In this document: positions 43,630 to 52,483 of the stretch, in pieces
How the letters are laid out: each line of letters opens with the position of its first letter
Position numbering within the stretch: the stretch's first letter is position 1
Assembly: GCF_022012445.1 (NCBI RefSeq)
Contig: NZ_JAKLTS010000012.1
Span: 1 to 64,000, forward strand
Direction: 5' to 3'
Length of the DNA: 64,000 nt
Origin: Massilia sp. TS11
GTDB lineage: Bacteria > Pseudomonadota > Gammaproteobacteria > Burkholderiales > Burkholderiaceae_D
Program-made: the position numbers and the translations under genes
The notes under the pieces: generated by a model
Seen by the model: the letters and a program-made list of their open reading frames with translations, nothing else
Told to the model about the DNA's origin: nothing
The model's database searches: none

Positions 43630-45417
43630 ATGTTCAATATTGGCAAGATTCTTGTGACGACCGATTTCAGCCTGCCGCCTGCCAGCCTGCTGCACCCGCT
43701 CACCCTGCGTTTTCGCGACCCGGACCTGGAGCTGGCCTACCAGGCCCAGACCCTGGCCGGGGTCACGCGCCGCATGCGCTGGGCGCTGGCCGTGATCGCC
43801 GTGCTGATCGGCGTGGACCTGCTGCGCGCCCAGCTGGCCGGCGGCGCCACCCTCGGCAATGAATTGCTGATGCTCGGCACCGCCCTGGTCGGCGCCCTGG
43901 CCGGCTACGCGATCGAGGCGCAGGCGCGCCTGCAGTTCTTCCGCTCCTACGATTCGCTGGCCCTGCATCAGGCCCTGATCGCCGCCTCCAGCGACGCCGT
44001 GATCACGGTCGATGCCGAGGGCCGCGTGGTCGAGTTCAACCCGGCCGCCGAAACCATCTTCGGGCGCACGCGCGCGGCCGCCCTCGGCCAACGCATCGGC
44101 GAGCTGATCGTGCCGCCCGCGCACCGCGCCGCCCACACGGCGGGCTTCACGCGCTACATCGCCAGCCCCCAGCCCAACCTCGCGCTCGACCGCGCCGAGC
44201 TCGAGGCCATGCGCGCCGATGGCAGCCTGTTCCCGGCCGAGGTCACACTGCGCGGCGTGCGTCTGGCCGGGCGCAAGCTGGTGACGGCCTTTATCCGCGA
44301 CCTGTCGCGTGCGCGTCAGCTCGAACAGGAAATGGAAGTGCAGCGCAAGGCGCTCGAACAGCACCAGAAGCTGTCGGCCCTGGGCGCCATGCTGGGCGGC
44401 CTGGCGCACGAACTGAATAACCCGCTGTCGATCGTCAGCGGCCAGGCCCAGCTGCTGCACGAATTGAGCAGCGATCCGAAAACCGCCCAGCGCGCCGACA
44501 AGATCGCGCGCGCCGCCAAGCGCTGCACGCGCATCGTGGCCACCTTCCAGGCGATGGCGCGCCAGCAGCCGGCCCAGCGCAGCCAGGTCGATCTGAACCA
44601 GCTGGTGCGCGAGGTGACCGAGCTGCTGGTGACGCCCCAGGTGACGCTGCAATTGACGCTCGACCCGCACCTGCCGCCCGTGTTCGGCGACGAGGACCAG
44701 CTGCATCAGGTGCTCAGCAATCTGGTGCTCAACGCCCAGCAGGCGATGGATGGCCAGGCCACGCGCCTGCTGCGCATCGACAGCGACTGGGACGAACAGA
44801 CCATCACCGTGCGCGTGCGCGACAGCGGCCACGGTGTGCCGGCCGATCTGCGCGAGCGCATCTTCGAACCCTTCTTCACCACCAAGCCGGTCGGCCAGGG
44901 TACGGGCCTTGGCCTGTCGGTCTGCGCCGCCATGCTGGAAGCCCACGGCGGCCGCCTGCAGCTGGAAGACGTCGGTGCCGGCGCCTGCTTCGCCCTGGTG
45001 CTGCCGCGCCCCGCGCAGACGGCCGCCGCACCCCAGGCGCGGCCGGCCGCGCGCGGCGGCGTGCTGGTGGTGGACGAGGAAGACGCCGTGGCGCAGCAAG
45101 TGGTGGCGCTGCTGCGCGAGGCCGGCTACCAGGCCGCCAGCGCCAGCGACGGCGCGCGCGCCCTCGAGCAGATGGCCGCCACCCTGCCCGCCCTGGTGAT
45201 CTGCGATCTGCGCATGCCGATGCCCGATGGCGACGCCTTCTACGTGGCCGCCATCACGCGCTGGCCGGCGCTGGCCGGACGTTTCGTCTTCATGAGCGGC
45301 GACTACCAGGCCGAGGAAGGCGAATTCGACGACACCCGCCGCCTGCTCGACAAGCCAATCCAGCCAGCGGCCCTGCTGGCCATGGTCCAACCCCTGCTGG
45401 AGCCCCGCCATGACTGA
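43630..45417 (+). CDS. PAS-containing hybrid sensor histidine kinase
   Basis: A 595-residue inner-membrane kinase. Two hydrophobic segments near 52-66 and 76-95 are followed by a PAS domain (about 110-235), a coiled linker, the H-box GGLAHELNNPLSIVSGQ with His260, a HATPase domain (NLVLNAQQAM, GQGTGLGLSVC) and a receiver with phospho-acceptor Asp526 (ICDLRMP) and Lys in LLDKPIQ. It overlaps the next gene, an OmpR-family regulator, by 8 bases. The signal is unknown. Confidence 0.92.
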   Translation: MFNIGKILVTTDFSLPPASLLHPLTLRFRDPDLELAYQAQTLAGVTRRMRWALAVIAVLIGVDLLRAQLAGGATLGNELLMLGTALVGALAGYAIEAQARLQFFRSYDSLALHQALIAASSDAVITVDAEGRVVEFNPAAETIFGRTRAAALGQRIGELIVPPAHRAAHTAGFTRYIASPQPNLALDRAELEAMRADGSLFPAEVTLRGVRLAGRKLVTAFIRDLSRARQLEQEMEVQRKALEQHQKLSALGAMLGGLAHELNNPLSIVSGQAQLLHELSSDPKTAQRADKIARAAKRCTRIVATFQAMARQQPAQRSQVDLNQLVREVTELLVTPQVTLQLTLDPHLPPVFGDEDQLHQVLSNLVLNAQQAMDGQATRLLRIDSDWDEQTITVRVRDSGHGVPADLRERIFEPFFTTKPVGQGTGLGLSVCAAMLEAHGGRLQLEDVGAGACFALVLPRPAQTAAAPQARPAARGGVLVVDEEDAVAQQVVALLREAGYQAASASDGARALEQMAATLPALVICDLRMPMPDGDAFYVAAITRWPALAGRFVFMSGDYQAEEGEFDDTRRLLDKPIQPAALLAMVQPLLEPRHD

Positions 45418-46117
45418 CAAAGCCCGCCTGCTGGTGGTCGACGACGAAGCCGAAATCTGCGAGACGATGGAGGAGTACTTCACCCTGCACGGCTTCGAGG
45501 TGCGCTGCGCCGGCGATGGCCAGGCCATGCGCGCCGTGCTGGCCGGCTTCACGCCCCAGGTGGTGCTGCTCGACCTGAACCTGCCGGGCGAGGACGGCCT
45601 GTCGCTGACGCGCCACCTGCGTCAGAACACCAGCGCCGGCATCATCATGGTGACGACGATGAACAGCCAGGTCGACAAGGTGGTCGGCCTGGAGATGGGC
45701 GCCGACGACTACGTGGGCAAACCCTTCGATCTGCGCGAGCTGCTGGCGCGCGTGAAAAGCCTGCTGCGCCGCCTGCCCGCGGCCGCTGCTGCGGCGCCGG
45801 CGGCCGTGCCCAGCCAGCGCAAAAAGGTCGGCAAATGCCAGCTCGACCTCGACACCCGCACCCTGTGGCAGGGCGCGACCGAAGTGCCGCTGACGGCGAT
45901 GGAATACGATCTGCTGGCCTTCTTCGTGGCCAATCCGGGCCGCCCGCTGAGCCGCGAACGCCTGCTCGAACTGTCGAACCGGCGCGGCGACGACCCGTTC
46001 GACCGCTCGGTCGACAGCCGCATCACGCGCCTGCGCAAGAAGATCGAGGAAGACCCCGACAAGCCGCAGACCATCAAGACCGTGCGCAATGTTGGCTACC
46101 TGTTCAGCCCCGACTGA
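45410..46117 (+). CDS. OmpR-family response regulator
   Basis: A 235-residue DNA-binding regulator: receiver with Asp55 (LLDLNLPGEDG) and Lys of the YVGKPF motif, then a winged helix (TAMEYDLLAFFVANPGRPLSRERLLE, DPFDRSVDSRITRLRKKIE). It overlaps the kinase gene and is almost certainly its partner. Direct TGACA repeats lie at 46115-46160, just after this gene and before the secreted peptidase-like gene. Confidence 0.95.
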   Translation: MTDKARLLVVDDEAEICETMEEYFTLHGFEVRCAGDGQAMRAVLAGFTPQVVLLDLNLPGEDGLSLTRHLRQNTSAGIIMVTTMNSQVDKVVGLEMGADDYVGKPFDLRELLARVKSLLRRLPAAAAAAPAAVPSQRKKVGKCQLDLDTRTLWQGATEVPLTAMEYDLLAFFVANPGRPLSRERLLELSNRRGDDPFDRSVDSRITRLRKKIEEDPDKPQTIKTVRNVGYLFSPD

Positions 46118-46160
46118 CACAATTGACACAAAACGGGCCGGCGGTGACAAATTCCTGACA
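46115..46160 (+). promoter_or_regulatory. Tandem TGACA direct repeats, putative response-regulator site
   Basis: TGACA begins at 46115, 46124, 46145 and 46156. The first pair is a tandem TGACACAA repeat 9 bases apart, the second pair 11 bases apart. OmpR-type regulators bind such direct repeats. They overlap the end of the regulator gene and precede the ATG at 46214. Confidence 0.45.
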
Positions 46161-46213
46161 AGGGCGCTGCGTAATCTGTCGACATCGACAACAGCCACCT
46201 GCACGGGAAAATC

Positions 46214-46960
46214 ATGAACGCCATCACCAAGACCTGCATCGCCGCCGCCCTGTTCGCCGCCACCCAGGCCCAGGCCGCCGACTTCCTCAAGCACGCCGAC
46301 ATGGCCCAGGACCTGATCGCCAAGGTCGCCGCCGCCAACAATGTGTACGACAGCGACCCGACCACGGTGACCTGGGCCGGCATCAACGGTGCCAGCATCT
46401 ACCAGAACCGCTCGACCTGCGCCCCCTTCGTCAGCAATGTGATCAAGACCAGCTACGGCTTCAGCGACAGCGCCTACAAGACCCGCACCGGCTCGACCAG
46501 CCCGTCCTCGGCCGTCTACTACGACAACATCACGGCCCAGAAAGGCTTCCTCAACATCAGCGCCGCGAATGCCATCCAGCGCGGCGACGTGGTGGCCATC
46601 AAGTACCTGCCCTGCGCTAACAAGACGACGACGGGCCACACCATGATCGCCATGTCGGCCGCCGTCAAGCGCAGCACCGACACCGCCCCGATCATCGCCG
46701 GCACCGTCCAGTACGAAGTGCAGATCGCCGACTCCTCGGCCTCCGACCACTACGCCACCGACGCCACCGGCAAGCTCTACAGCGACACGCGCGGCGCCAA
46801 TGGCAACAACGGCCTGGGCGGCGCCGGCATCGGCACCCTGCGCCTGTACGCCGACGCCGCCAGCGGCAAGGTGGTCGGCTATACCTGGTCGATGGCCTCG
46901 GGTTCGGAATACTTCTCGAACGACAGCTGCCGCGTGATCGCCGTCGGCCGCATGCAGTAA
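46214..46960 (+). CDS. Secreted papain-fold (NlpC/P60-like) cysteine peptidase-like protein
   Basis: A 248-residue protein with a signal peptide (MNAITKTCIAAALFAATQAQA). A Cys69 in STCAPFVSNVIK, His142 in TGHTMIAM and Asp173 in IADSS form a likely Cys-His-Asp triad, and GDVVAIKY between them is typical of NlpC/P60-related folds. Whether it cuts peptidoglycan or protein is not known. It follows the two-component pair and overlaps the next gene, a lipoprotein, by TAATG. Confidence 0.65.
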   Translation: MNAITKTCIAAALFAATQAQAADFLKHADMAQDLIAKVAAANNVYDSDPTTVTWAGINGASIYQNRSTCAPFVSNVIKTSYGFSDSAYKTRTGSTSPSSAVYYDNITAQKGFLNISAANAIQRGDVVAIKYLPCANKTTTGHTMIAMSAAVKRSTDTAPIIAGTVQYEVQIADSSASDHYATDATGKLYSDTRGANGNNGLGGAGIGTLRLYADAASGKVVGYTWSMASGSEYFSNDSCRVIAVGRMQ

Positions 46961-47418
46961 TGAAGACGCTGCTGCCGCTCCTGCTCGTACTGCTGGCCGG
47001 CTGCAGCCAGGAAGTCGACCTGGCCGTGACCAAACCGCCCGTGGCTGCTGCCCGCAGCGCAGGGGTGCGTACGGCCACGTCGGCCCCGGCCGGGGGCCTG
47101 GGCGGGGTGCTTGAGCTGTTCGCCCGCACGGGCCCGGAACAGGTGGTCGGGGCGGCCTCCAGCGCCCCGGCCGGCCTGGCCGGTCCGCTGCCGTATGCGC
47201 GGCCCGACCTCTCGCCCGATCCGGCCGAGCGCGCCCGCGCCGCCGAACTGCAGGCCGCGCTCAATGCCCACGACCTGCAGCGCGCCCAGGCCCTGGCCAC
47301 CAGCGTCGCCCTGCAGCAGCTCTACAACGAAGGCCAGCGCGCCTACGCCGAGCACCTGCGCACCGAATCGATCACGGCCAACGCCGACAAGGAAAAGATC
47401 ACCGGACGCGAACCCTGA
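46960..47418 (+). CDS. Small lipoprotein of unknown function
   Basis: A 152-residue protein with a lipoprotein signal (MKTLLPLLLVLLAGC, Cys15), a low-complexity alanine/proline linker and a helical, charged C-terminal half (about 80-145, AELQAALNAHDLQRAQALA). No named family is recognised. It is translationally coupled to the secreted cysteine-peptidase-like gene, so it could anchor, inhibit or assist that enzyme. Confidence 0.7.
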   Translation: MKTLLPLLLVLLAGCSQEVDLAVTKPPVAAARSAGVRTATSAPAGGLGGVLELFARTGPEQVVGAASSAPAGLAGPLPYARPDLSPDPAERARAAELQAALNAHDLQRAQALATSVALQQLYNEGQRAYAEHLRTESITANADKEKITGREP

Positions 47419-47438
47419 GATATGCATGTTTGCATATC
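47419..47438. promoter_or_regulatory. Inverted repeat GATATGCA-N4-TGCATATC before the S9 peptidase
   Basis: A perfect 8-base inverted repeat directly after the lipoprotein stop and 49 bases before the S9 peptidase ATG. A TAGAAT lies at 47451-47456. It could be an operator for the peptidase; it has no T-run and so is not a good terminator. Confidence 0.45.
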
Positions 47439-47487
47439 AACTTTCTGGGCTAGAATTTCTGTTTCTCGTCACCCCAGGAAGACAAGC

Positions 47488-49833
47488 ATGCGTCTGTACA
47501 TCCTCACTGCCTCGCTGGCCATCGCCCTCGGCGCCCAGGCCGCCACGCCCATCAGCCTCGACCAGGCCATGGCCCATCCCGACTGGATCGGCAACCCGGT
47601 CGAACAGGCCTGGTGGAGCTGGGACGGCAAGCAGATCTTCTACAAGCAGAAACGCAGCGCCTCGCCGCTGCGCGACACCTTCGTGATCGAAGGCGGCAAG
47701 ACGCGTCAGGTGACGGACGCCGAAGCTGCCCGCCTCGACAGCGGCAATCCGATCTTCAACAAAGAGCACACGCGCGCCATCGTGCTGCGCAACGGCGACC
47801 TGTTCGAGCGCGAGCTGAATAGCGGCGCCCTGGTCCAGGTGTACAAGGGCGCGGCCGGCGCCAGCGCCCCGCAGTACAGCGCCGACGGCCAGGCCATCCA
47901 GTTCCGCGTCGGCCACGACTGGTATCGCTGGGACCGCGCCGAGCGCCTGCTCGCCCCCGTGGCCCTGCCGCGCGCCGCCAAGGACCCGGCCGCCGCGCCC
48001 GAGGCCGACAGCCTGCGCGACATGCAGCTGCGCCTGTTCGAAACCCTGAAGCGCCAGAAAGCCGAGCGCGACGCCCAGCGCGATCAGGCCCAGGCCGAGC
48101 GGCGCGCCGATCCGACCCGCGCGCCGGCCCCAATCTACCTTGGCGACAAGATCGACATCGCCGCCAGCGCCCTCTCGCCGGATGGTAAATATCTGGCCGT
48201 GCTGGCCTCGCCCAAAGGCGCCGACCGCGGCCGCATCGGCAAGATGCCGCGCTATGTGACCGAATCGGGCTACGAAGAATTTGACGACGAGCGCACGCGC
48301 GTCGGCCGCAACCTGCCCGCGCCGCAGACCGTCAAGCTGATCGAACTGGCCAGCGGCACCGTGCGCGAGGTGCCGTTCAGCACCCTGCCCGGCATCAGCG
48401 AGGACCCGCTGGCCGCGCTGCGCGCCGAACAGAAACTGCCCGCGCTGAAAGGCGAACGCGCCGTGCGCGGCATGGGCGACGCCTCCACCTTCCGCTGGAG
48501 CGCCGACGGCAGCCGCCTGGCCGTGATGCTGCGCGCGGTCGACAACAAGGACCGCTGGATCGCCCAGCTCGACCTGGCCAAAGCCAGCCTGACGCCGCTG
48601 CACCGACTGAGCGACAAGGCCTGGATCAACTGGTCGTTCAACGAATACGGCTGGATGCCGGACAACAAGACCCTGTGGTATCTGTCCGAGGAAAGCGGCC
48701 ACTCCCACCTGTACACCCTGGCCGATGGCAAAGCGCGTGAGCTGACCACCGGCAAGTGGGAAGCCTCGGACGTGCGCTGGACCCACGACGGCAGCACCGC
48801 CTACATGCTGTGCAATCCGAAGAACCCCGGCATCTACGAAGTCTGCGCCGTCAACAGCAAGGACGCCAGCCTGCGCGAAGTGACCCGCCTCGAAGGCGTG
48901 GAGGACTACATCCTGTCGCACGACGAGCGCCAGCTGCTGGTGCGCTACTCGAGCGCCTACGTGCCGGCCCAGCTGGCCAGCCAGCCCGTCACTGGCGGCA
49001 CGGTACAGAAGCTGACCGACACCCGCACCGCCGACTACAAGGCGCGCAGCTGGATCGAGCCGCAATACGTGGCCGTGCCCTCGACCCACGGGGCGGGCGT
49101 GATCTGGTCCAAGTTCTACCGGCCGGAGAAGCTGGAAGCGGGCAAGAAGTATCCGATCGTGCTGTTCGTGCACGGCGCCGGCTATCTGCAGAACGGCAGC
49201 CGCCGCTATCCGAACTACTTCCGCGAGCAGATGTTCCATAACCTGCTGGTCGAGCGCGGCTATCTGGTGCTCGACATGGACTACCGCGCCTCGGCCGGTT
49301 ACGGGCGCGACTGGCGCACGGCCATCTACCGCCAGATGGGCCACCCCGAGCTGGACGACTACCTGGACGGCATCAAATGGCTGGCCGACACCCAGCAGGG
49401 TGACGCCAAGCGCGTCGGCGTGTATGGCGGCAGCTACGGCGGCTTCATGAGTCTGATCGCCCTGCTGCGTGCGCCCGAGTCCTTCGTGGCCGGCGCCGCG
49501 CTGCGCCCGGTGACCGACTGGACCAGCTACAACCACGAGTACACGGCCAATATCCTGAACACGCCCGATCTCGACCCGACGGCCTACAAGATTTCCTCGC
49601 CAATCGAGTATGCGGACAAGCTCAAGGGGCATCTGCTGATCGCGCACGGTATGGTGGACGACAACGTGTTCTTCCAGGACAGCGTGCGCCTGGCCCAGCG
49701 CCTGATCGAGCTCAAGAAAGACAATTGGGAGCTGGCGCCCTACCCGGTGGAGCGCCACGGTTTCGTGCAGCCCGAGAGCTGGTACGACGAATACCGCCGC
49801 ATCCTAAAACTCTTCGACACCACCCTCAAATAA
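47488..49833 (+). CDS. S9 family (prolyl oligopeptidase/DPP-like) serine peptidase, secreted
   Basis: A 781-residue exported peptidase. A signal peptide (MRLYILTASLAIALGAQAA) is followed by an eight-bladed-propeller-like region (about 40-530) and a C-terminal alpha/beta hydrolase. The triad is Ser649 in GGSYGGF, Asp724 or Asp725 in GMVDDNV and His757 in ERHGFVQPESW. It probably removes dipeptides or cuts short peptides in the periplasm. ATG 47488 starts the signal peptide; an earlier frame start at 47422 does not. Confidence 0.93.
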   Translation: MRLYILTASLAIALGAQAATPISLDQAMAHPDWIGNPVEQAWWSWDGKQIFYKQKRSASPLRDTFVIEGGKTRQVTDAEAARLDSGNPIFNKEHTRAIVLRNGDLFERELNSGALVQVYKGAAGASAPQYSADGQAIQFRVGHDWYRWDRAERLLAPVALPRAAKDPAAAPEADSLRDMQLRLFETLKRQKAERDAQRDQAQAERRADPTRAPAPIYLGDKIDIAASALSPDGKYLAVLASPKGADRGRIGKMPRYVTESGYEEFDDERTRVGRNLPAPQTVKLIELASGTVREVPFSTLPGISEDPLAALRAEQKLPALKGERAVRGMGDASTFRWSADGSRLAVMLRAVDNKDRWIAQLDLAKASLTPLHRLSDKAWINWSFNEYGWMPDNKTLWYLSEESGHSHLYTLADGKARELTTGKWEASDVRWTHDGSTAYMLCNPKNPGIYEVCAVNSKDASLREVTRLEGVEDYILSHDERQLLVRYSSAYVPAQLASQPVTGGTVQKLTDTRTADYKARSWIEPQYVAVPSTHGAGVIWSKFYRPEKLEAGKKYPIVLFVHGAGYLQNGSRRYPNYFREQMFHNLLVERGYLVLDMDYRASAGYGRDWRTAIYRQMGHPELDDYLDGIKWLADTQQGDAKRVGVYGGSYGGFMSLIALLRAPESFVAGAALRPVTDWTSYNHEYTANILNTPDLDPTAYKISSPIEYADKLKGHLLIAHGMVDDNVFFQDSVRLAQRLIELKKDNWELAPYPVERHGFVQPESWYDEYRRILKLFDTTLK

Positions 49834-49836
49834 TGT

Positions 49837-49923
49837 ACGGGGTCAGGTCCGGCAAACGGACATTTGAGAACTTTTCGATTTGACGAAAGTTCCCCGATGT
49901 CCGATTGCCGGACCTGACACCGT
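49837..49923. repeat. Long hairpin element, degenerate copy 3
   Basis: The right arm (about 49885-49923) matches copies 1 and 2 closely, while the left arm has several substitutions (GGGGTCAGG for GGTGTCAGG, AAACGGACATTTGAG for AATCGGACATCGGGG). It lies between the convergent S9 peptidase and M20 genes, the same position type as the other two copies. Confidence 0.85.
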
Positions 49924-49932
49924 TCAGTATTT

Positions 49933-51162
49933 TTAGCTGAGGAGGTCGTAGAGGCTCATCGCGACGACTTGGGTGGCGCGGCGCAGGTCGTCCAGCGACA
50001 GGCGCTCGTCGGCCTTCTTGGCATTCGATTCGGGCACGCTGCGCGGACCGGCGCCGTACAGCACGGCGGGGATGCCGTGCTCGCCATACAGGCGGGCGTC
50101 GGCGTATAAGGGGGTGCCGCTCGCGCTGATCGGCTCGCCAAAGACGGCTTCGCCGTTGCTCTGCAGCGCGGCGATCAAGGGGGCGGCGCCGGGCAGCGGA
50201 CGCAACGCATGCGATAGCAGAATGCGCTTGATCTCGAGCGTGATGCCGCTCTGGCCGGCCACGGCCTCGGTGATCAGCTGGCGCACCTGGGCTTCGACCG
50301 CGACCGGGTCTTCCTCGGGAATCATGCGGCGGTCCATCTTCAGCACGACCTTTCCGGGCACGACATTGGTATTGGTGCCGCCGTCGATGCGCCCGACCAG
50401 CATGGTCGGATGGGTGATGCCGGGCACCTGGGAACGGATGGTCTGCAGACGCGGCAGGTCGCCGTAGATGGCGTTCAGAATGCGGGTCGCGGCCTGCAGC
50501 GCGTCGACGCCGGTCTCGGGCATGGCGCCATGGCCGGACTTGCCGTGCACGGTGATCTCGAACTGCAGGCAGGCATTGTGGGCGGTGACGATGTTGTAGC
50601 TGAAACCGGCCGCGATCACGAGGTCGGGCCGGGTCAGCTTCTGCTCGAGCAGGTAGCCGGGGCCGAGCAGGCCGCCGAATTCCTCGTCATAGGTGAAGTG
50701 CAGCTCGACCCCACCCTTGAGCGGCGCGTGCAAGGCTTCGAGCGCGCGCACGGCGAAAATATAGGTGGCGAAATCGCCTTTCGACACGGCCGCCGCGCGC
50801 CCGTAGATATAGCCGTCTTCGATCACGCCGCCATACGGGGGCTTGGTCCAGCCTTCGCCGGGCGGCACCACGTCGCCGTGGGCATTGAGGGCGATGGTCG
50901 GGCCGCCGTCGCCATACGGACGGCGGATGATCAGGTTGGTGATCGACTGCATGCCGTAGTCGTGCACGCGCTCGGCCGGCACATCGTACTGCTCGGCATG
51001 CCAGCCGAAGGCGTGCACCATCGCGGCCACGGTTTTGGCGTGGCGCGCATTGTCGCCGGGCGGGGTGTCGGTGGGGATATGCAGCACGTGCTGCAGGAAG
51101 TTCACTTCTTCGTCGAAGTGCTTGTCGATCCAGTCGGCCAGCTGTTGTTTGGCGGGATGCAT
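49933..51162 (-). CDS. M20 family metallopeptidase (ArgE/DapE/ACY1 type)
   Basis: A 409-residue zinc amidohydrolase, cytoplasmic. Metal-site segments are LNAHGDVVPP, GRAAAVSKGDFA and TYDEEFGG, with a dimerisation domain after (EITVHGKSGHGAMPETGVDALQ). Substrate class could be an N-acyl amino acid or a ureide-related amide. It is next to puuD on the same strand and 8 bases apart, so a role in purine breakdown is possible. The ATG at 51162 has a suitable upstream site, although the frame extends into puuD. Confidence 0.87.
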   Translation of the reverse strand: MHPAKQQLADWIDKHFDEEVNFLQHVLHIPTDTPPGDNARHAKTVAAMVHAFGWHAEQYDVPAERVHDYGMQSITNLIIRRPYGDGGPTIALNAHGDVVPPGEGWTKPPYGGVIEDGYIYGRAAAVSKGDFATYIFAVRALEALHAPLKGGVELHFTYDEEFGGLLGPGYLLEQKLTRPDLVIAAGFSYNIVTAHNACLQFEITVHGKSGHGAMPETGVDALQAATRILNAIYGDLPRLQTIRSQVPGITHPTMLVGRIDGGTNTNVVPGKVVLKMDRRMIPEEDPVAVEAQVRQLITEAVAGQSGITLEIKRILLSHALRPLPGAAPLIAALQSNGEAVFGEPISASGTPLYADARLYGEHGIPAVLYGAGPRSVPESNAKKADERLSLDDLRRATQVVAMSLYDLLS

Positions 51163-51170
51163 AGGGGTCC

Positions 51171-52376
51171 TTATCGGGCGCCCGACGTGAACCAGGCTGC
51201 GACGATGGCCCGTTCGGCCTCGCTCATCTGGGTCAGGTTGGCTAGGGGCATGGCTTTCAGTTGTACGGCTTGCTGATAAATGCGCGGGGCGTTCTGGCGG
51301 ATGCTGGTCGCATCGCTGAGCACGACACCGGCGGGCGCCTGGGCGAAACCGGGCTGGCTCGGATGTTCGGCATGGCAGCTGACACAGCGCTGACGCATGA
51401 TCTGCTCGACCTGGGCGAATTGCTGGACCGGATCGACCACGGCCGCCTTGGCCGGCGCCGGCGGCGCCAGGTAGACAGCCAGCCCAAGCAGCAGCGCAGC
51501 CCCGGCCAGCGGATACTGCCAGGCCAGGCGGCCCTTGTGGCGCAGATTGAAGAAGTGGCGGATCAGCACGCCCGCGGCCATGATCACGGCCAGCACGGCC
51601 CAGGCCTGGGCGTGGCGGTAGGTCATCGCGTAGTGGTTGCTGATCATGATGAACAGCACGGGCAGCGTGAAGTAATTGTTGTGCACGCTGCGCTGCTTGG
51701 CCTTGATGCCGTGAATCGGATCGGGCGCCTGGCCGGCCAGCATGGCCGCAACCAGCTTGCGCTGGCCCGGAATGATGAGCATCAGCACGTTCCCGACCAT
51801 CATGGTGCCGATCATGGCGCCGACATGGATATAGGCGGCGCGGCCCGACAGAAACTGGGACAGCAACCAGGCCGAACCCGTCAGGAAACCGAACATCACG
51901 AGGCCAAGCGCGCCATCGTGCTTGCCCAGGGGCGAGCGGCACAGCAGGTCATAGACGGTCCAGCCGAGCACGAGCGAACCGAAGCCGATGCCGATCGCCT
52001 GCCAGCTCGTCAGATCGTACACAGCCTTGTCAACCATCATGGCCTGGGCATTGCACCAGTAGACGATGGTCAGCAGGCTGATTCCGGACAGCCAGGTCGT
52101 ATAGGCCTCCCATTTGAACCAGTGCAGCTCCTTGGGCAAGGCAGCGGGGGCGACCAGATATTTCTGCGGATTGTAGAAGCCGCCGCCGTGCACGGCCCAC
52201 AGCTCGCCCGACACGCCTTTGCGCGCGAGCTCGGAGCCGGGCGCTGGCGGGCGGATCGAATTGTCGAGCCAGACGAAATAGAAGGACGCGCCGATCCAGG
52301 CGATACCAGTGATCAGATGCAGCCAGCGCACCAGCAGATTGGCCCACTCGAGGCCATAGGGAATCAGGTAGTCCAT
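51171..52376 (-). CDS. puuD: Urate hydroxylase PuuD
   Basis: Membrane-bound enzyme that oxidises urate to 5-hydroxyisourate, feeding electrons to the respiratory chain. The 401 residues comprise about eight membrane helices (from WANLLVRWLHLITGIAWIGA) and a C-terminal cytochrome c domain with a CVSCH haem site (about residue 335). This is the PuuD layout. It is divergent from the LysR gene and pairs functionally with the UraD/allantoate amidohydrolase fusion. Confidence 0.93.
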   Translation of the reverse strand: MDYLIPYGLEWANLLVRWLHLITGIAWIGASFYFVWLDNSIRPPAPGSELARKGVSGELWAVHGGGFYNPQKYLVAPAALPKELHWFKWEAYTTWLSGISLLTIVYWCNAQAMMVDKAVYDLTSWQAIGIGFGSLVLGWTVYDLLCRSPLGKHDGALGLVMFGFLTGSAWLLSQFLSGRAAYIHVGAMIGTMMVGNVLMLIIPGQRKLVAAMLAGQAPDPIHGIKAKQRSVHNNYFTLPVLFIMISNHYAMTYRHAQAWAVLAVIMAAGVLIRHFFNLRHKGRLAWQYPLAGAALLLGLAVYLAPPAPAKAAVVDPVQQFAQVEQIMRQRCVSCHAEHPSQPGFAQAPAGVVLSDATSIRQNAPRIYQQAVQLKAMPLANLTQMSEAERAIVAAWFTSGAR

Positions 52377-52483
52377 CAGTTTGAGGTCGCAATCCGGGGA
52401 ATGTAGCGACGATAGCCGGATTCCTCTCGATCCTCCATGAAAAATGGCGTATATTCAACATATTCCATTTCTTATACATTCAC

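Noticed and set aside
47437-49758. 773-residue open frame antisense to the S9 peptidase
   Set aside because: The sense strand holds the catalytic triad and signal peptide; the antisense product is low complexity.
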